From the IMG/VR virus record IMGVR_UViG_3300044675_007944, positions 1 through 35,130 of that record: a DNA stretch of 35,130 bases; one strand, 5' to 3'. This document shows, one piece after another, positions 24,289 to 31,316 of this stretch. Numbering within the stretch: position 1 is the stretch's first letter; each line of letters opens with the position of its first letter. The notes beneath the pieces are model-generated. The model ran no database searches and was not told the origin of the DNA. It was given only the letters and a program-made list of their open reading frames with translations. The position numbers and the translations under genes are program-made. The DNA comes from a virus.

Positions 24289-24702
24289 TCAAAAACGACC
24301 GGATTTGCGGGGCTTCGGCGGTGGTGGTGGGGATGTGTCCGGTGGGTCTTCGGCGACCTTGGAGGAATCTGCGGGGACGATGGAGAGGTAGCTGGCTGGG
24401 GTCTTGGTGATGCCGGAGGCGAATGATGTGAGGGCGGCGACCATGAATTGGCTGCGATCGTCGTAACCGGCGAGTTTCCGGGCGGCCTCGATCTGATCCC
24501 ACTCGTCCAGGGAAAAGCGAAGTTTGGCCCCGCCGTCCTCACTCATTCGGATTCGTTTAATGTGAAGAATGGCAGGGAGAGGAATGTCGCCAGAGGTGAA
24601 CCAGTTATCGACTGTGCGTTTCGAGTACCCCAGCTCAGAGGCTAGGGTGTCTCGGGTGCGGTTGGTGGCTTTGAGCCAGTCTTTGATCTCATCGGGTGTC
24701 AT
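24289..24702 (-). CDS. Putative phage repressor with HTH and RHH-like parts
   Basis: A 137-residue regulator. Residues 5-40 form a Cro/CI-type helix-turn-helix (IKDWLKATNRTRDTLASELGYSKRTVDNWF). Residues 60-95, LRFSLDEWDQIEAARKLAGYDDRSQFMVAAL, fit a ribbon-helix-helix: a short strand, helix, turn and second helix. The C-terminus is Pro/Lys-rich and probably disordered. It is transcribed away from a small + strand RHH gene across a 111-base region with repeated motifs, which is the layout of a cI/cro switch. It lacks the LexA-like self-cleavage domain, so induction would need another route. The start at 24702 is chosen over an in-frame ATG seven codons upstream by position of the HTH. Confidence 0.75.
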   Translation of the reverse strand: MTPDEIKDWLKATNRTRDTLASELGYSKRTVDNWFTSGDIPLPAILHIKRIRMSEDGGAKLRFSLDEWDQIEAARKLAGYDDRSQFMVAALTSFASGITKTPASYLSIVPADSSKVAEDPPDTSPPPPPKPRKSGRF

Positions 24703-24813
24703 GATGGGGCGAGGATGCACCATTACGCGAATCGCGCAAGTCCGGAACCGTAACGCGCAATTTCGTGTATTTTTAGGTGGACGGAATGCGCTTTCCGTGT
24801 ATTTCTTTGCGTC
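24703..24813. promoter_or_regulatory. Divergent promoter/operator region of the lysogeny switch
   Basis: This gap between the divergent regulators is AT-richer than the rest and repetitive. CGCGA-A-TCGCG at 24726-24736 is a palindrome flanked by TT and AA at the same distance. Two direct repeats, GCGCAATTTCGTGTATTT (24755 on) and GCGCTTTCCGTGTATTT (24788 on), precede the + strand gene. They are good operator candidates. No unambiguous -35/-10 pair can be assigned by eye. Confidence 0.65.
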
Positions 24814-24987
24814 ATGAGCGCAAATAACGTCGAAATCGAGGTGGAAACCAGCAAGATCCTCAAGGCTCTCCCGGAGGAGGTGCGGGAGACGCTGAAGGCT
24901 GAGGCGGTGAAGCGGCGGGTGCCGCTGGTGCAGCTGATCAAGGAGGCACTGGTCGCCGTGGCGGCTGAGGTGCGGGCTGCGGCCTGA
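24814..24987 (+). CDS. 57-residue ribbon-helix-helix-like regulator, Cro candidate
   Basis: A 57-residue protein starting at ATG 24814 and ending at 24987. It begins with polar residues and an alternating strand (NNVEIEVETSKI), then two helices, PEEVRETLKAEAVKRRV and PLVQLIKEALVAVAAEV, matching the Arc/MetJ/CopG ribbon-helix-helix plan in which a strand pair enters the DNA major groove. It is divergent from the repressor candidate and would be the first early gene, the place of cro. Its start follows the second operator-like repeat by five bases. Confidence 0.65.
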   Translation: MSANNVEIEVETSKILKALPEEVRETLKAEAVKRRVPLVQLIKEALVAVAAEVRAAA

Positions 24988-25159
24988 CGGAATGCCAACG
25001 GCTCGCAGTACCGGGGGTGGATACCCTGAGAAGGCAAAGTGTGAGCCAATGGAGGTAGCCGGGGCGGCCTGCGGCTGGGGGACTCCATCCAATAACGGAA
25101 AACACCCGTGAGCGCCCAAGAGGCGCGCAGGCCGCGAAAACTTTCACCACACGCACACC
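24988..25159 (+). other. 172-base leader with conserved-looking pairing elements
   Basis: No gene is seen. A perfect 10-bp complement pairs GCGGCCTGCG (25064-25073) with CGCAGGCCGC (25126-25135). A second 6-bp complement pairs ATGGAG (25049-25054) with CTCCAT (25083-25088), and the two cross in pseudoknot order. It could be a structured leader, a small RNA or chance pairing in GC-rich DNA. The last 20 bases before the next ATG are A/C-rich. Confidence 0.35.
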
Positions 25160-25657
25160 ATGGAACTCACCACTGAAGAAAAGCTGGATAGGCTGGAAGC
25201 CGGATTGGCCGAGATAGGCCTGCGGCTGGATGCGCTGGAGGCGGCGCAGCGCGAGGGATTGGCGCAGTGGGAAGCGGATAGGAAGCGCTGGGCGGCTGAT
25301 GAGGCGGCGGCTGGTGTGGCGCGGGTGCGGGTGTCTGATGAGGCGGCGGCGAATGATGAAGAGGACCGGTTGGTGCTGCTTGGGGTGGGTGCGCCGAGTT
25401 GCGGGCTGAACTATGAGAATACGCGGGGCGCGCTGACGCGAGCGGCGGCGGCGCTGTCGGAATTGGCGGAAGAAGAATCGCAGGTGGCCGCTGCGAATGA
25501 TGAGGAGGACCGGGCGTTCAGTGAGGCGCTGAAGCGGTTGGATATGTGCAGTGATGGCGGCGGGGTGGAGCCGTCGCCGAGGCGTGGTGGGCGGCTGCTC
25601 TGGCGGGAGTGGGAGGGGCTGAATGACGACAAGTTATTAGCCGGGTATGGCCGCTGA
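25160..25657 (+). CDS. Hypothetical early protein with N-terminal coiled coil
   Basis: A 165-residue acidic protein. Residues 1-50 form a heptad-rich helix (TTEEKLDRLEAGLAEIGLRLDALEAAQREGLAQWEADRKRW). Two similar acidic phrases, AAANDEEDRL and AAANDEEDRAF (about 62-72 and 109-120), suggest an internal duplication. The C-terminus is basic then acidic. No domain is recognised. It is the second gene after the switch and has an A/C-rich leader. Confidence 0.6.
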   Translation: MELTTEEKLDRLEAGLAEIGLRLDALEAAQREGLAQWEADRKRWAADEAAAGVARVRVSDEAAANDEEDRLVLLGVGAPSCGLNYENTRGALTRAAAALSELAEEESQVAAANDEEDRAFSEALKRLDMCSDGGGVEPSPRRGGRLLWREWEGLNDDKLLAGYGR

Positions 25658-25715
25658 AATCTCTTTGATCTCTCCGAATCCGGGCGCGTGCCCGCAACCC
25701 TAACCACACACACAA

Positions 25716-25883
25716 ATGATGACGACGAGACAATCCAAATACTCCCGCGGCAGGCTCTGCGAGCAGGTGGGCCGGATCTGCCGGGGCCTGACCGTTCTGG
25801 GTGTGATCCTGATCTCCGGCGCGGCGGCGGCGGGGACGATCTACTTCGTGGGCTCAACCATCCTCAAACTCCTCGCCCGATGA
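25716..25883 (+). CDS. 55-residue single-pass membrane protein
   Basis: Begins with two ATG codons and a basic, Arg-rich N-terminal third, followed by one hydrophobic segment (LTVLGVILISGAAAAGTIYFVGSTIL, about 25-50). No signal cleavage site is evident. It overlaps the next gene by four bases (ATGA at 25880). Small early membrane proteins often act in exclusion or host takeover, but nothing here fixes a role. The leader is CCCTAACCACACACACAA. Confidence 0.6.
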   Translation: MMTTRQSKYSRGRLCEQVGRICRGLTVLGVILISGAAAAGTIYFVGSTILKLLAR

Positions 25884-26317
25884 GTATCCTGAAGCGAATC
25901 CTGAAGGGGCAGGCGCGGCCTGCGGTGATGAGGCCGGTGCCGATGGTGCCGATGGCGCAACATCCTGCCCGATTCCAAGCGGTCGAGGCGCTGGAGCTGC
26001 GGGTGCGGGAGGCGTTGCCGCCGCGGCCGGCGTTTGGCGATCCAGATGTGGGAGCCGATGCAACGCCGCGGGGGCTGCTGATGTCTGCGGATCGGGTCCG
26101 GCACATGGGGGACTGCAAGGTGGCGCAGCTGGAGCGAGAGCTGGTGATGGAGCGGCTCCGGACGAAGGAATTGAGGGAGCAGCTGGTGGCGGTGAAGGCG
26201 GTGCTGCGGGACATGGAGCAGAAGTACGAGTCGATGGCGGTGGAGGATGTGTGTGGGTGGGTGGAGGAGACGGTGTTTCCGGATCTGAAGGCTGCGGTGG
26301 AAGGGGGTGGTCTGTGA
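25880..26317 (+). CDS. Hypothetical early protein, coiled coil
   Basis: A 145-residue protein. The first 45 residues are basic with a Pro/Met stretch (MRPVPMVPMAQHP). Residues 80-125 form a charged coiled coil (DCKVAQLERELVMERLRTKELREQLVAVKAVLRDMEQKYESM). No family recognised. The start ATG 25880 overlaps the membrane protein stop, and its own stop overlaps the next GTG. Confidence 0.65.
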   Translation: MSILKRILKGQARPAVMRPVPMVPMAQHPARFQAVEALELRVREALPPRPAFGDPDVGADATPRGLLMSADRVRHMGDCKVAQLERELVMERLRTKELREQLVAVKAVLRDMEQKYESMAVEDVCGWVEETVFPDLKAAVEGGGL

Positions 26318-26577
26318 GCGCGAAGAAGAAAGAGGCAGCAGTCGCGCCGGGAATGGTGCTGGGGTACACGGCCCGCGGTGCGCGGCTGGGGGATTGGGAT
26401 GTTGTCTTCGTCCCGAAGGGGAAGGTGGAAGCCATCCAGCGGTTTGAGACGGTGCCGGGGGCGAAGTGGTATCGGCTGGAGGGGATAGAGAATGAACTGG
26501 CGGCGGTGCGTGAGGGGAGGCGTCGGCTGAAGGTGGATCTGGAGAAGCTGGCGGGGGTAGAGGGAGGTGCGGCATGA
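26314..26577 (+). CDS. Small hypothetical early protein
   Basis: An 87-residue protein starting at GTG 26314, overlapping the previous stop as GTGA. It has a basic beginning (SAKKKEAAVAPG), a small beta part (GYTARGARLGDWDVVFVPKGKVEAIQRFE..PGAKWYRLEG) and a terminal charged helix. Not recognised. It is coupled to the PEP-CTERM gene that follows (ATGA at 26574). Confidence 0.6.
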   Translation: MSAKKKEAAVAPGMVLGYTARGARLGDWDVVFVPKGKVEAIQRFETVPGAKWYRLEGIENELAAVREGRRRLKVDLEKLAGVEGGAA

Positions 26578-26855
26578 AGAGGGTGATTATGATGCTGGCT
26601 GCGTTGGCGAGCGCTGTGGGTGCTGGAGAGACGCGGGACAAAACGCGGGACCGCAGCAGCCGGGAGGATAGCTGGAGCCGGGATGAGTGGAGCGATGAGA
26701 CGCGGGGTTCCTCTGACTGGAGTGATGACTGGTCGCGTGACTGGACCGGCGGCGGGAATCAATCCGTGCCGGAACCTGCCGGGTCGGCGGGGCTGGTGGC
26801 GGGCGCGGGTGTGCTGGTGGTGTTGCGGCGGCGGCGGAAAGGGGGTGTGGCGTGA
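26574..26855 (+). CDS. Small PEP-CTERM (exosortase-substrate-like) secreted protein
   Basis: A 93-residue protein with two sorting signals. Residues 1-17 are a signal peptide (MKRVIMMLAALASAVGA). Residues 65-89 match the PEP-CTERM tail: VPEP at 65-68, a hydrophobic segment GSAGLVAGAGVLVVL (70-84) and a basic stop RRRRK (85-89). The mature middle (18-62) is a low-complexity repeat of Ser, Asp, Arg and Trp (SWSRDEWSDE, SSDWSDDWSRDW). In bacteria, such tails are recognised by exosortase (EpsH/XrtA type) and often accompany exopolysaccharide. The phage gene lies in the early operon, between coupled genes (ATGA and GTGA overlaps). It would need the host's exosortase. Confidence 0.75.
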   Translation: MKRVIMMLAALASAVGAGETRDKTRDRSSREDSWSRDEWSDETRGSSDWSDDWSRDWTGGGNQSVPEPAGSAGLVAGAGVLVVLRRRRKGGVA

Positions 26856-27043
26856 GTGTGGCGGATGCGTTGGCGGTGGCGGAGATGGGGCATTGCAGCC
26901 CGATGCTGAATGCGGAGGCATTGCGCGTGCTGGCGGCGGAAGTGTTGCGGCTGCAGGCGGAGGCGAAGGCGGCGGAGTGCCGGGCGGCGGCGCCGTTCTT
27001 CGCGCCCGGGGGATCTGAACCGGAGGTCTACAATTGGCCATGA
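26852..27043 (+). CDS. Small hypothetical early protein
   Basis: A 63-residue protein from GTG 26852, mostly one helix (NAEALRVLAAEVLRLQAEAKAAECRAAAPFF). It overlaps its neighbours at both ends by four bases. Not recognised. Confidence 0.55.
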   Translation: MSVADALAVAEMGHCSPMLNAEALRVLAAEVLRLQAEAKAAECRAAAPFFAPGGSEPEVYNWP

Positions 27044-27339
27044 AGCTGCCGAAACACAGGCTTCCTGACCTGCGCTATCCGCGCACAGGCAATCAGGACT
27101 GGACGGTGCGGACGACGATGGAGCGTGCCACAAAGGTGGCGATGCTGGCGGAGCAGCTGGGCGTGCGCCGGATAGTGCCGGGGAAGAGTATGGCGTCGGT
27201 GGGGGCGTTGTTGGAGTCCATCGCGGCTGGGAAGGTGGCTGTGGTGAGGCTGGATGATCCGCAGCGGCAGTTGGTCTGGGCCGGGATGGGTGCCCCGGCC
27301 GCGGAGGATCCGCGCTGCCCGAAGGACTGGGAATCCTGA
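27040..27339 (+). CDS. Small hypothetical early protein
   Basis: A 99-residue protein from ATG 27040, overlapping the previous stop (ATGA). It reads as a small alpha/beta domain: WTVRTTMERATKVAMLAEQLGVRRIVPGKSMASVGALLESIAAGKVAVVRLDD. The helix-turn pattern around residues 29-46 could bind nucleic acid but no clear motif exists. Not recognised. Confidence 0.6.
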   Translation: MKLPKHRLPDLRYPRTGNQDWTVRTTMERATKVAMLAEQLGVRRIVPGKSMASVGALLESIAAGKVAVVRLDDPQRQLVWAGMGAPAAEDPRCPKDWES

Positions 27340-27344
27340 CCACG

Positions 27345-27674
27345 ATGACGACGATGATCTGTGACGAGGCGGAATATGACTTCCCGGGGGTGTTGTGGGC
27401 GCTGCACGGGGCGTCGGCGCTGAATGCCATAGCGGTGGCGGGGCGGTATCGGGCGTGGATGGATGGCTGTGGGGAATGGGTCTTCGTCCATGAGGGTGAG
27501 GCCTTCGAGGACGGTGAGGATCTGGGGGAGGTGAGCATCTGGGGGCCGGGGGTGATGGCCGTGAGTGCAGAGGGTGCGGTGCTGCGGGCCATGGGTGGGG
27601 ATTCGCAGGTGGGGGCGAGGATGTGGCAGCAGGTGAATGCGTCCGCATGGAAGGGGGGCCCATGGAGCCTGTGA
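27345..27674 (+). CDS. Small hypothetical early protein
   Basis: A 109-residue acidic protein with Trp-rich turns (VLWALHGASALNAIAVAGRYRAWMDGCGEWVFVHEGEAFEDGED). It reads as a small beta/alpha domain and is not recognised. It ends 13 bases inside the next gene. Confidence 0.6.
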   Translation: MTTMICDEAEYDFPGVLWALHGASALNAIAVAGRYRAWMDGCGEWVFVHEGEAFEDGEDLGEVSIWGPGVMAVSAEGAVLRAMGGDSQVGARMWQQVNASAWKGGPWSL

Positions 27675-27877
27675 GTGATGATGACTGGGTGGATGGCTGT
27701 GAGGTGCCGATGGAGTGGATCTGTGAGGGCGCGGCCAAGGCGGAGCCGGTGACGTGGTGGGGCTGTCTGGCGATGGGGCTGCTGGTGCTGCTCTGCGGGG
27801 CGCTGCTGGCGGGCGGGATGGTGCTGGCATCGGCCGCCGGTGCTGCGGAGGCGGAAAACTCAAATCTGACTGATTGA
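27662..27877 (+). CDS. 71-residue single-pass membrane protein
   Basis: The start ATG 27662 lies inside the end of the previous gene. An acidic, Trp/Cys-containing first 30 residues precede one long hydrophobic segment (WWGCLAMGLLVLLCGALLAGGMVLASAAG, about 36-64). It is the second small membrane protein in the early operon. No motif beyond the membrane anchor is seen. Confidence 0.55.
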   Translation: MEPVSDDDWVDGCEVPMEWICEGAAKAEPVTWWGCLAMGLLVLLCGALLAGGMVLASAAGAAEAENSNLTD

Positions 27878-27879
27878 TC

Positions 27880-28245
27880 ATGGAACCTGACAAACTGAGC
27901 GCATTGACTCGCCAACTGGCGGAGCTGGCCGCTGCCCTGCCGGAGATGCAGAAGCAGCTGAAGGAGGCGGCTGTGAAGGAAGCGGTGGAAGGTGGTGCCG
28001 TGGTGCGGGTGATTCCGGAATGGTTCCCCCGGCCGGTGCGTGCGGGCCGGGGTGAGTGCGGGAATGTGGACCCGTGGTTCTCGTTGACTCAGGCGGACTG
28101 GGTGGCGGAGATCCGGGCTGGGTTTGCTGGCTGGATGGAGACGACGGAGGGGAGTGGTCGGCCAAAGGTGCTGATCAACTACGCGGCGGCCCGGGAGTGG
28201 CTGCAGCAGAAGTGGGAACGGCAGAAGGAGAGGAGGATGGCGTGA
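27880..28245 (+). CDS. Hypothetical early protein
   Basis: A 121-residue protein from ATG 27880; a TTG at 27874 overlapping the previous stop is an alternative start. A helical N-terminus (LTRQLAELAAALPEMQKQLKEAAVKEAVE) is followed by a domain with WFPRPVRAGRG, DPWFSLTQADWVAEIRAGFAGWME and a basic helix YAAAREWLQQKWERQKERR. The last helix could contact DNA. It is coupled to the next gene by GTGA. Confidence 0.6.
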   Translation: MEPDKLSALTRQLAELAAALPEMQKQLKEAAVKEAVEGGAVVRVIPEWFPRPVRAGRGECGNVDPWFSLTQADWVAEIRAGFAGWMETTEGSGRPKVLINYAAAREWLQQKWERQKERRMA

Positions 28246-29081
28246 ATCAGGAGCAGCTGGATGCGTTGTGTGAGTATGCGGACGGTCGGCGGGAGGCTGG
28301 CGTGCGGTGGGATGTGATCGAGGAGGAGATGGATGGTAAGGTGCCGCAGCGGGTGCTGGATCGTCTGCCGTCGCTCCATAAGGCGTGGGCGCGGCGGCGG
28401 CTGTATGAGCAGCGGCAGCGGGTGGCCGGTGATAGGCGGCAGGGGGAATCTGTGGCGGAGGTGACGGTGGACTGGGCGAGTGCGGACGCGGCGGCGCTGA
28501 AGCTGGATCTGGCGGCGGTGGCGGGGGCGGCTGAGGTGGCGCTGGATGACCGGGCGGTGGCGCTGGCGGTGGTGCGGTATCTGCACGCGGGTCTGCTCCA
28601 GGCGAAGACTCGGTGGCGGCAGTGGAAGGAAGTCAGGGTGGGTGCCGGGGAGCGGTTGGTGCGGTGCTGGGGCCCGGGGCGGGCGGTGACGGTGGCGGGT
28701 GTGGAGGTGAGCTGGCTGACGTGCGCGGTGATGGTCCAGGCGGGTGAGATGATCAGGGCGGTGTATCCGGAGGCGCGGTATCAGCTGCTGACGGATGCGA
28801 TGATGCGGAAGCATCGGCTGCGGGGGCAGTACTGCCGGATCTTCCGTAGGGAGCTGGATGCGGAGGTGTTGTCGCCAAAGGAGGTGTCGGCGCGGTTGGC
28901 TGCGGTGCTGCACACGTTCCTCGGCGGGGCGGGCAGCAAGTGGAGGAACAATGCGGAGCTGGCGAAGGCCTTGGGGGTGAGTCGTCAGGCCGTGCAGGTG
29001 CGGAAGCGGAAGCTGCTCAAAAAGGCGGGGGCGAGGGCGGCGGATGGGCTGCGGTCCACGGCGGGGCTGGGAGAGGACTGA
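28242..29081 (+). CDS. DNA-binding protein with C-terminal helix-turn-helix
   Basis: A 279-residue protein from GTG 28242. The N-terminal 75 residues are charged and helical (DALCEYADGRREAGVRWDVIEEEMDGKVPQRV). The middle has no known motif. Residues about 240-265 form a helix-turn-helix, NNAELAKALGVSRQAVQVRKRKL, typical of sigma-like or Xre/Fis-type DNA-binding. It lies just before the sliding clamp gene. It may be an early or late gene activator or a replication factor; the sequence does not decide. Confidence 0.65.
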   Translation: MNQEQLDALCEYADGRREAGVRWDVIEEEMDGKVPQRVLDRLPSLHKAWARRRLYEQRQRVAGDRRQGESVAEVTVDWASADAAALKLDLAAVAGAAEVALDDRAVALAVVRYLHAGLLQAKTRWRQWKEVRVGAGERLVRCWGPGRAVTVAGVEVSWLTCAVMVQAGEMIRAVYPEARYQLLTDAMMRKHRLRGQYCRIFRRELDAEVLSPKEVSARLAAVLHTFLGGAGSKWRNNAELAKALGVSRQAVQVRKRKLLKKAGARAADGLRSTAGLGED

Positions 29082-29135
29082 TTTTCCACGGTTCCCGCGA
29101 GGGGGCCTATCAAAACACAAAACCAACACAACGAG

Positions 29136-30455
29136 ATGAAAGAGATCACTGATGACGAGGCCCGAAAGGCCGAGATAGCGGCTGCGGCCGTGGCGGACAA
29201 GCCGAAGCGGGAGCGTAAGAAGAAGGAGGCGGTGGCGGTGGCCGAGGTGCTGCCGGGGCCGAAGGCAGTGGTGATGAACGCGGGGCAGCTGGCGGACGCG
29301 CTGGGGATGGTGCGGCGGGCCACTGGCAAGACGCTCCCGATCCTGAGTTGTGTGCTGATGCGGATCCCGGAGGGGAGTGCGGCGATGCAGCTGGCGTGCA
29401 CGAATTGCGACGTGTGGGCATCGGTCTGGGTGCCGATCGTGAGTGGTGCGATGGGGCATCCGGCGGCGGTGGCAGTCTCGGCCGCGGCCCTGGCGAAGCT
29501 GCTGGGGGAGGTGGAGGCGACGGAGGTGATCATCGACATGGGAGAGAATCTGCTGGTGCGTGCGGGTGCGTGGAAGGCGGAGTTGTGTGTGTTGGCGGCG
29601 GAGGATTTCCCGCCGAATCCATTGGAGGCCGGGCGTGTCAGCGGGGAGCATCCGGTGGAGTTGGTGGATGGGGTGCTGAAGAAGGCGCTGGGGGCGGTGT
29701 CCGGTGCGGTGAGCAAGGATGAGACGCGGTATGTGCTCAATGGGGTGCTGCTGAGGTTCCGGGGGGATGAGTTGGTGGTGGCGGTGGCGACGGATGGGAG
29801 GCGGCTGGCGGTGGTAGAACGGGTGGTGAAGGGGGCGTTGCTGGAGAAGCATTGGGACGTGATCCTGCCGACATCTGCGGTGCGGCTGCTGCTGGGGGCG
29901 CTGTCTGATGGGAAGGAGGTGGGGCTGCTGCGGACGCATCAGAAGGATGCGGCCAATGCGGGTGAGGAGCCGAAGGTGTTCGCAATCTCGCTAGTGACGG
30001 GCGGCTGCGGGCTGGAATTGTGGACAAAGGTGATCGAGGGGGACTATCCGAATTTCTATCAGGTGATCCCCGGGGGCCCGGTGGAGCCGGTAAAGCTGAA
30101 TGGCGGGGTGTTGGTGGAAATGTGTGACCGTGCTGGGATGCTGGTGCCGACGGGGGTGGAGATCGTGGCGGCGGGCCGGGCGGTGACGGTGCGGGCTTCC
30201 GCGCCGGATGTAGGCCTGTGGGAGGAGACGGCGGAGTTGATCTCCGCGGACGATATGATGGCTGCGCGGCTTGAGTTGCGCGTGAATCCGGAATATGCGG
30301 CTGTGCTGGGTGTGGGTGAGCAGGGCGAGTTGGACGTGGGCCCTGCGCGGGGAAAAGGGCCGCTAGTCTGGCGGTCCAATCTGACGGCGGCGGATCAGGG
30401 GCTGGAGTACACGGGCGTGCTGATGCCTCTGCGCAACGAGGGGGGTGCAGCATGA
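29136..30455 (+). CDS. dnaN: DNA polymerase III beta subunit (sliding clamp)
   Basis: A 439-residue phage-encoded clamp; bacterial clamps are about 365-375 residues, and the excess is mainly a Lys/Arg/Glu-rich N-terminal extension of about 40 residues. Three clamp domains are seen: roughly 44-165 (ALGMVRRATGKTLPILSCVLMR), 170-312 (DETRYVLNGVLLRFR at 195-209, VATDGRRLAVVE at 217-228, KVIEGDYPNFYQVIP at 298-312) and 315-439, ending in the family's typical LMPLR near the C-terminus, here followed by NEGGAA. It rings DNA to hold the polymerase. No polymerase or clamp loader gene is in the window, so it presumably uses host Pol III. It overlaps the next gene by four bases. Confidence 0.93.
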   Translation: MKEITDDEARKAEIAAAAVADKPKRERKKKEAVAVAEVLPGPKAVVMNAGQLADALGMVRRATGKTLPILSCVLMRIPEGSAAMQLACTNCDVWASVWVPIVSGAMGHPAAVAVSAAALAKLLGEVEATEVIIDMGENLLVRAGAWKAELCVLAAEDFPPNPLEAGRVSGEHPVELVDGVLKKALGAVSGAVSKDETRYVLNGVLLRFRGDELVVAVATDGRRLAVVERVVKGALLEKHWDVILPTSAVRLLLGALSDGKEVGLLRTHQKDAANAGEEPKVFAISLVTGGCGLELWTKVIEGDYPNFYQVIPGGPVEPVKLNGGVLVEMCDRAGMLVPTGVEIVAAGRAVTVRASAPDVGLWEETAELISADDMMAARLELRVNPEYAAVLGVGEQGELDVGPARGKGPLVWRSNLTAADQGLEYTGVLMPLRNEGGAA

Positions 30456-30703
30456 GTGGCTGGGAGCCTGAGGTGAACGCGGTGGTGAAGCTGCTGGCGG
30501 ACATTCGCGAAGCTGTGGGGGATCCTGAGGGGCGGCTGATGCAGGATGAACTGGTGGCGCATTGCCGTGCGCTGCGGGAGCAGGCGTCGGCATTGCTGGC
30601 GGTGCTGGAGCCTCTGGTGACTGTGCCGGCGGTGATGGTGTCCGGTGAGGATCTGGCGAAGGCTCGCGAGGTGTTTCAGCGTGTGAAGGGGGGTGTGCTG
30701 TGA
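30452..30703 (+). CDS. Small hypothetical early protein
   Basis: An 83-residue helical protein (NAVVKLLADIREAVGDPEGRLMQDELVAHCRALREQASALLAVLEPL), coupled to the clamp (ATGA) and to the next gene (GTGA). A clamp-associated role is possible but unproven. Confidence 0.6.
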   Translation: MSGWEPEVNAVVKLLADIREAVGDPEGRLMQDELVAHCRALREQASALLAVLEPLVTVPAVMVSGEDLAKAREVFQRVKGGVL

Positions 30704-30915
30704 GCCCTGAGGAAATTGACGACGGCGGGCCGGTCTCTAAAATGAGTGTCCGGGATTTGTTTGCCTCTTCGGCTACGGAAGAGGATATCTCCCGCTACGA
30801 AAACCGTTCCTATCAGCGCGAGGATGGGATCTGGGCCACAACCACGCGAGAGCAGGCTAAGTATATCTATGCGGACGCCATGATCGCGGCGGGAAAGAAG
30901 GGGGTGGTGCTGTGA
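30700..30915 (+). CDS. Small hypothetical early protein
   Basis: A 71-residue acidic protein from GTG 30700 with ATEEDISRYENRSYQREDGIWATTTREQAKYIYADAMIAAG. Composition is less G-rich at wobble sites than its neighbours. Not recognised. Confidence 0.6.
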   Translation: MSPEEIDDGGPVSKMSVRDLFASSATEEDISRYENRSYQREDGIWATTTREQAKYIYADAMIAAGKKGVVL

Positions 30916-31316
30916 GTGTGCTTGCACCCACGGGGATCGAGGAGATGGTGACGCGGCTGCTGAGGTTTCCGGTGCTTCAGGCGGAGGTGCTTTTCCGTGA
31001 GTCGCTCGGCGCTGAGGTGCGGCCGGGGCTGGAGGAAAGGATCGTTGGGGACATCGCGAGGAGGCAGCATCTGGGGGTGGCGAAGTATGCGCAAACGCTG
31101 GCGGAGAATCCGGCGGTGTTTGCGAAGCGGGCGGCGCATGCCTATGAGGAAGCGCTGGATCTGAGCAACTACCTGCGATGGGCTATGGAGTGCGCGGATG
31201 TGCCGTGGAAGCAGCTGGCGCTGCTGCGGAGCCTGCTGGATGCTTCCCTACGCTCTGCGGCGCAGTTGCGGGCGTTCGTGGAACTGGCGGACGCGCAGGA
31301 GGGGGGTGTGGCGTGA
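30912..31316 (+). CDS. Helical hypothetical protein, weak MazG/all-alpha pyrophosphatase likeness
   Basis: A 134-residue helical protein from GTG 30912. The stretch RRQHLGVAKYAQTL.ENPAVFAKRAAHAYEEALDLSNYLRWAM (about 53-98) resembles the helical core of phage MazG-like nucleotide pyrophosphatases, where His/Glu/Asp of 'H..eE.lDl..Yl' bind Mg. The usual EExxE motif is not clear, so enzyme activity is uncertain. A nucleotide-pool role would fit a replication operon. Confidence 0.45.
   Translation: MSVLAPTGIEEMVTRLLRFPVLQAEVLFRESLGAEVRPGLEERIVGDIARRQHLGVAKYAQTLAENPAVFAKRAAHAYEEALDLSNYLRWAMECADVPWKQLALLRSLLDASLRSAAQLRAFVELADAQEGGVA

Noticed and set aside
28179-29939. Open frame of about 585 codons on the minus strand
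   Set aside because: It is opposite the HTH protein and clamp genes. The product is a His/Arg/Pro/Gln-rich string typical of reading G-rich coding DNA backwards.
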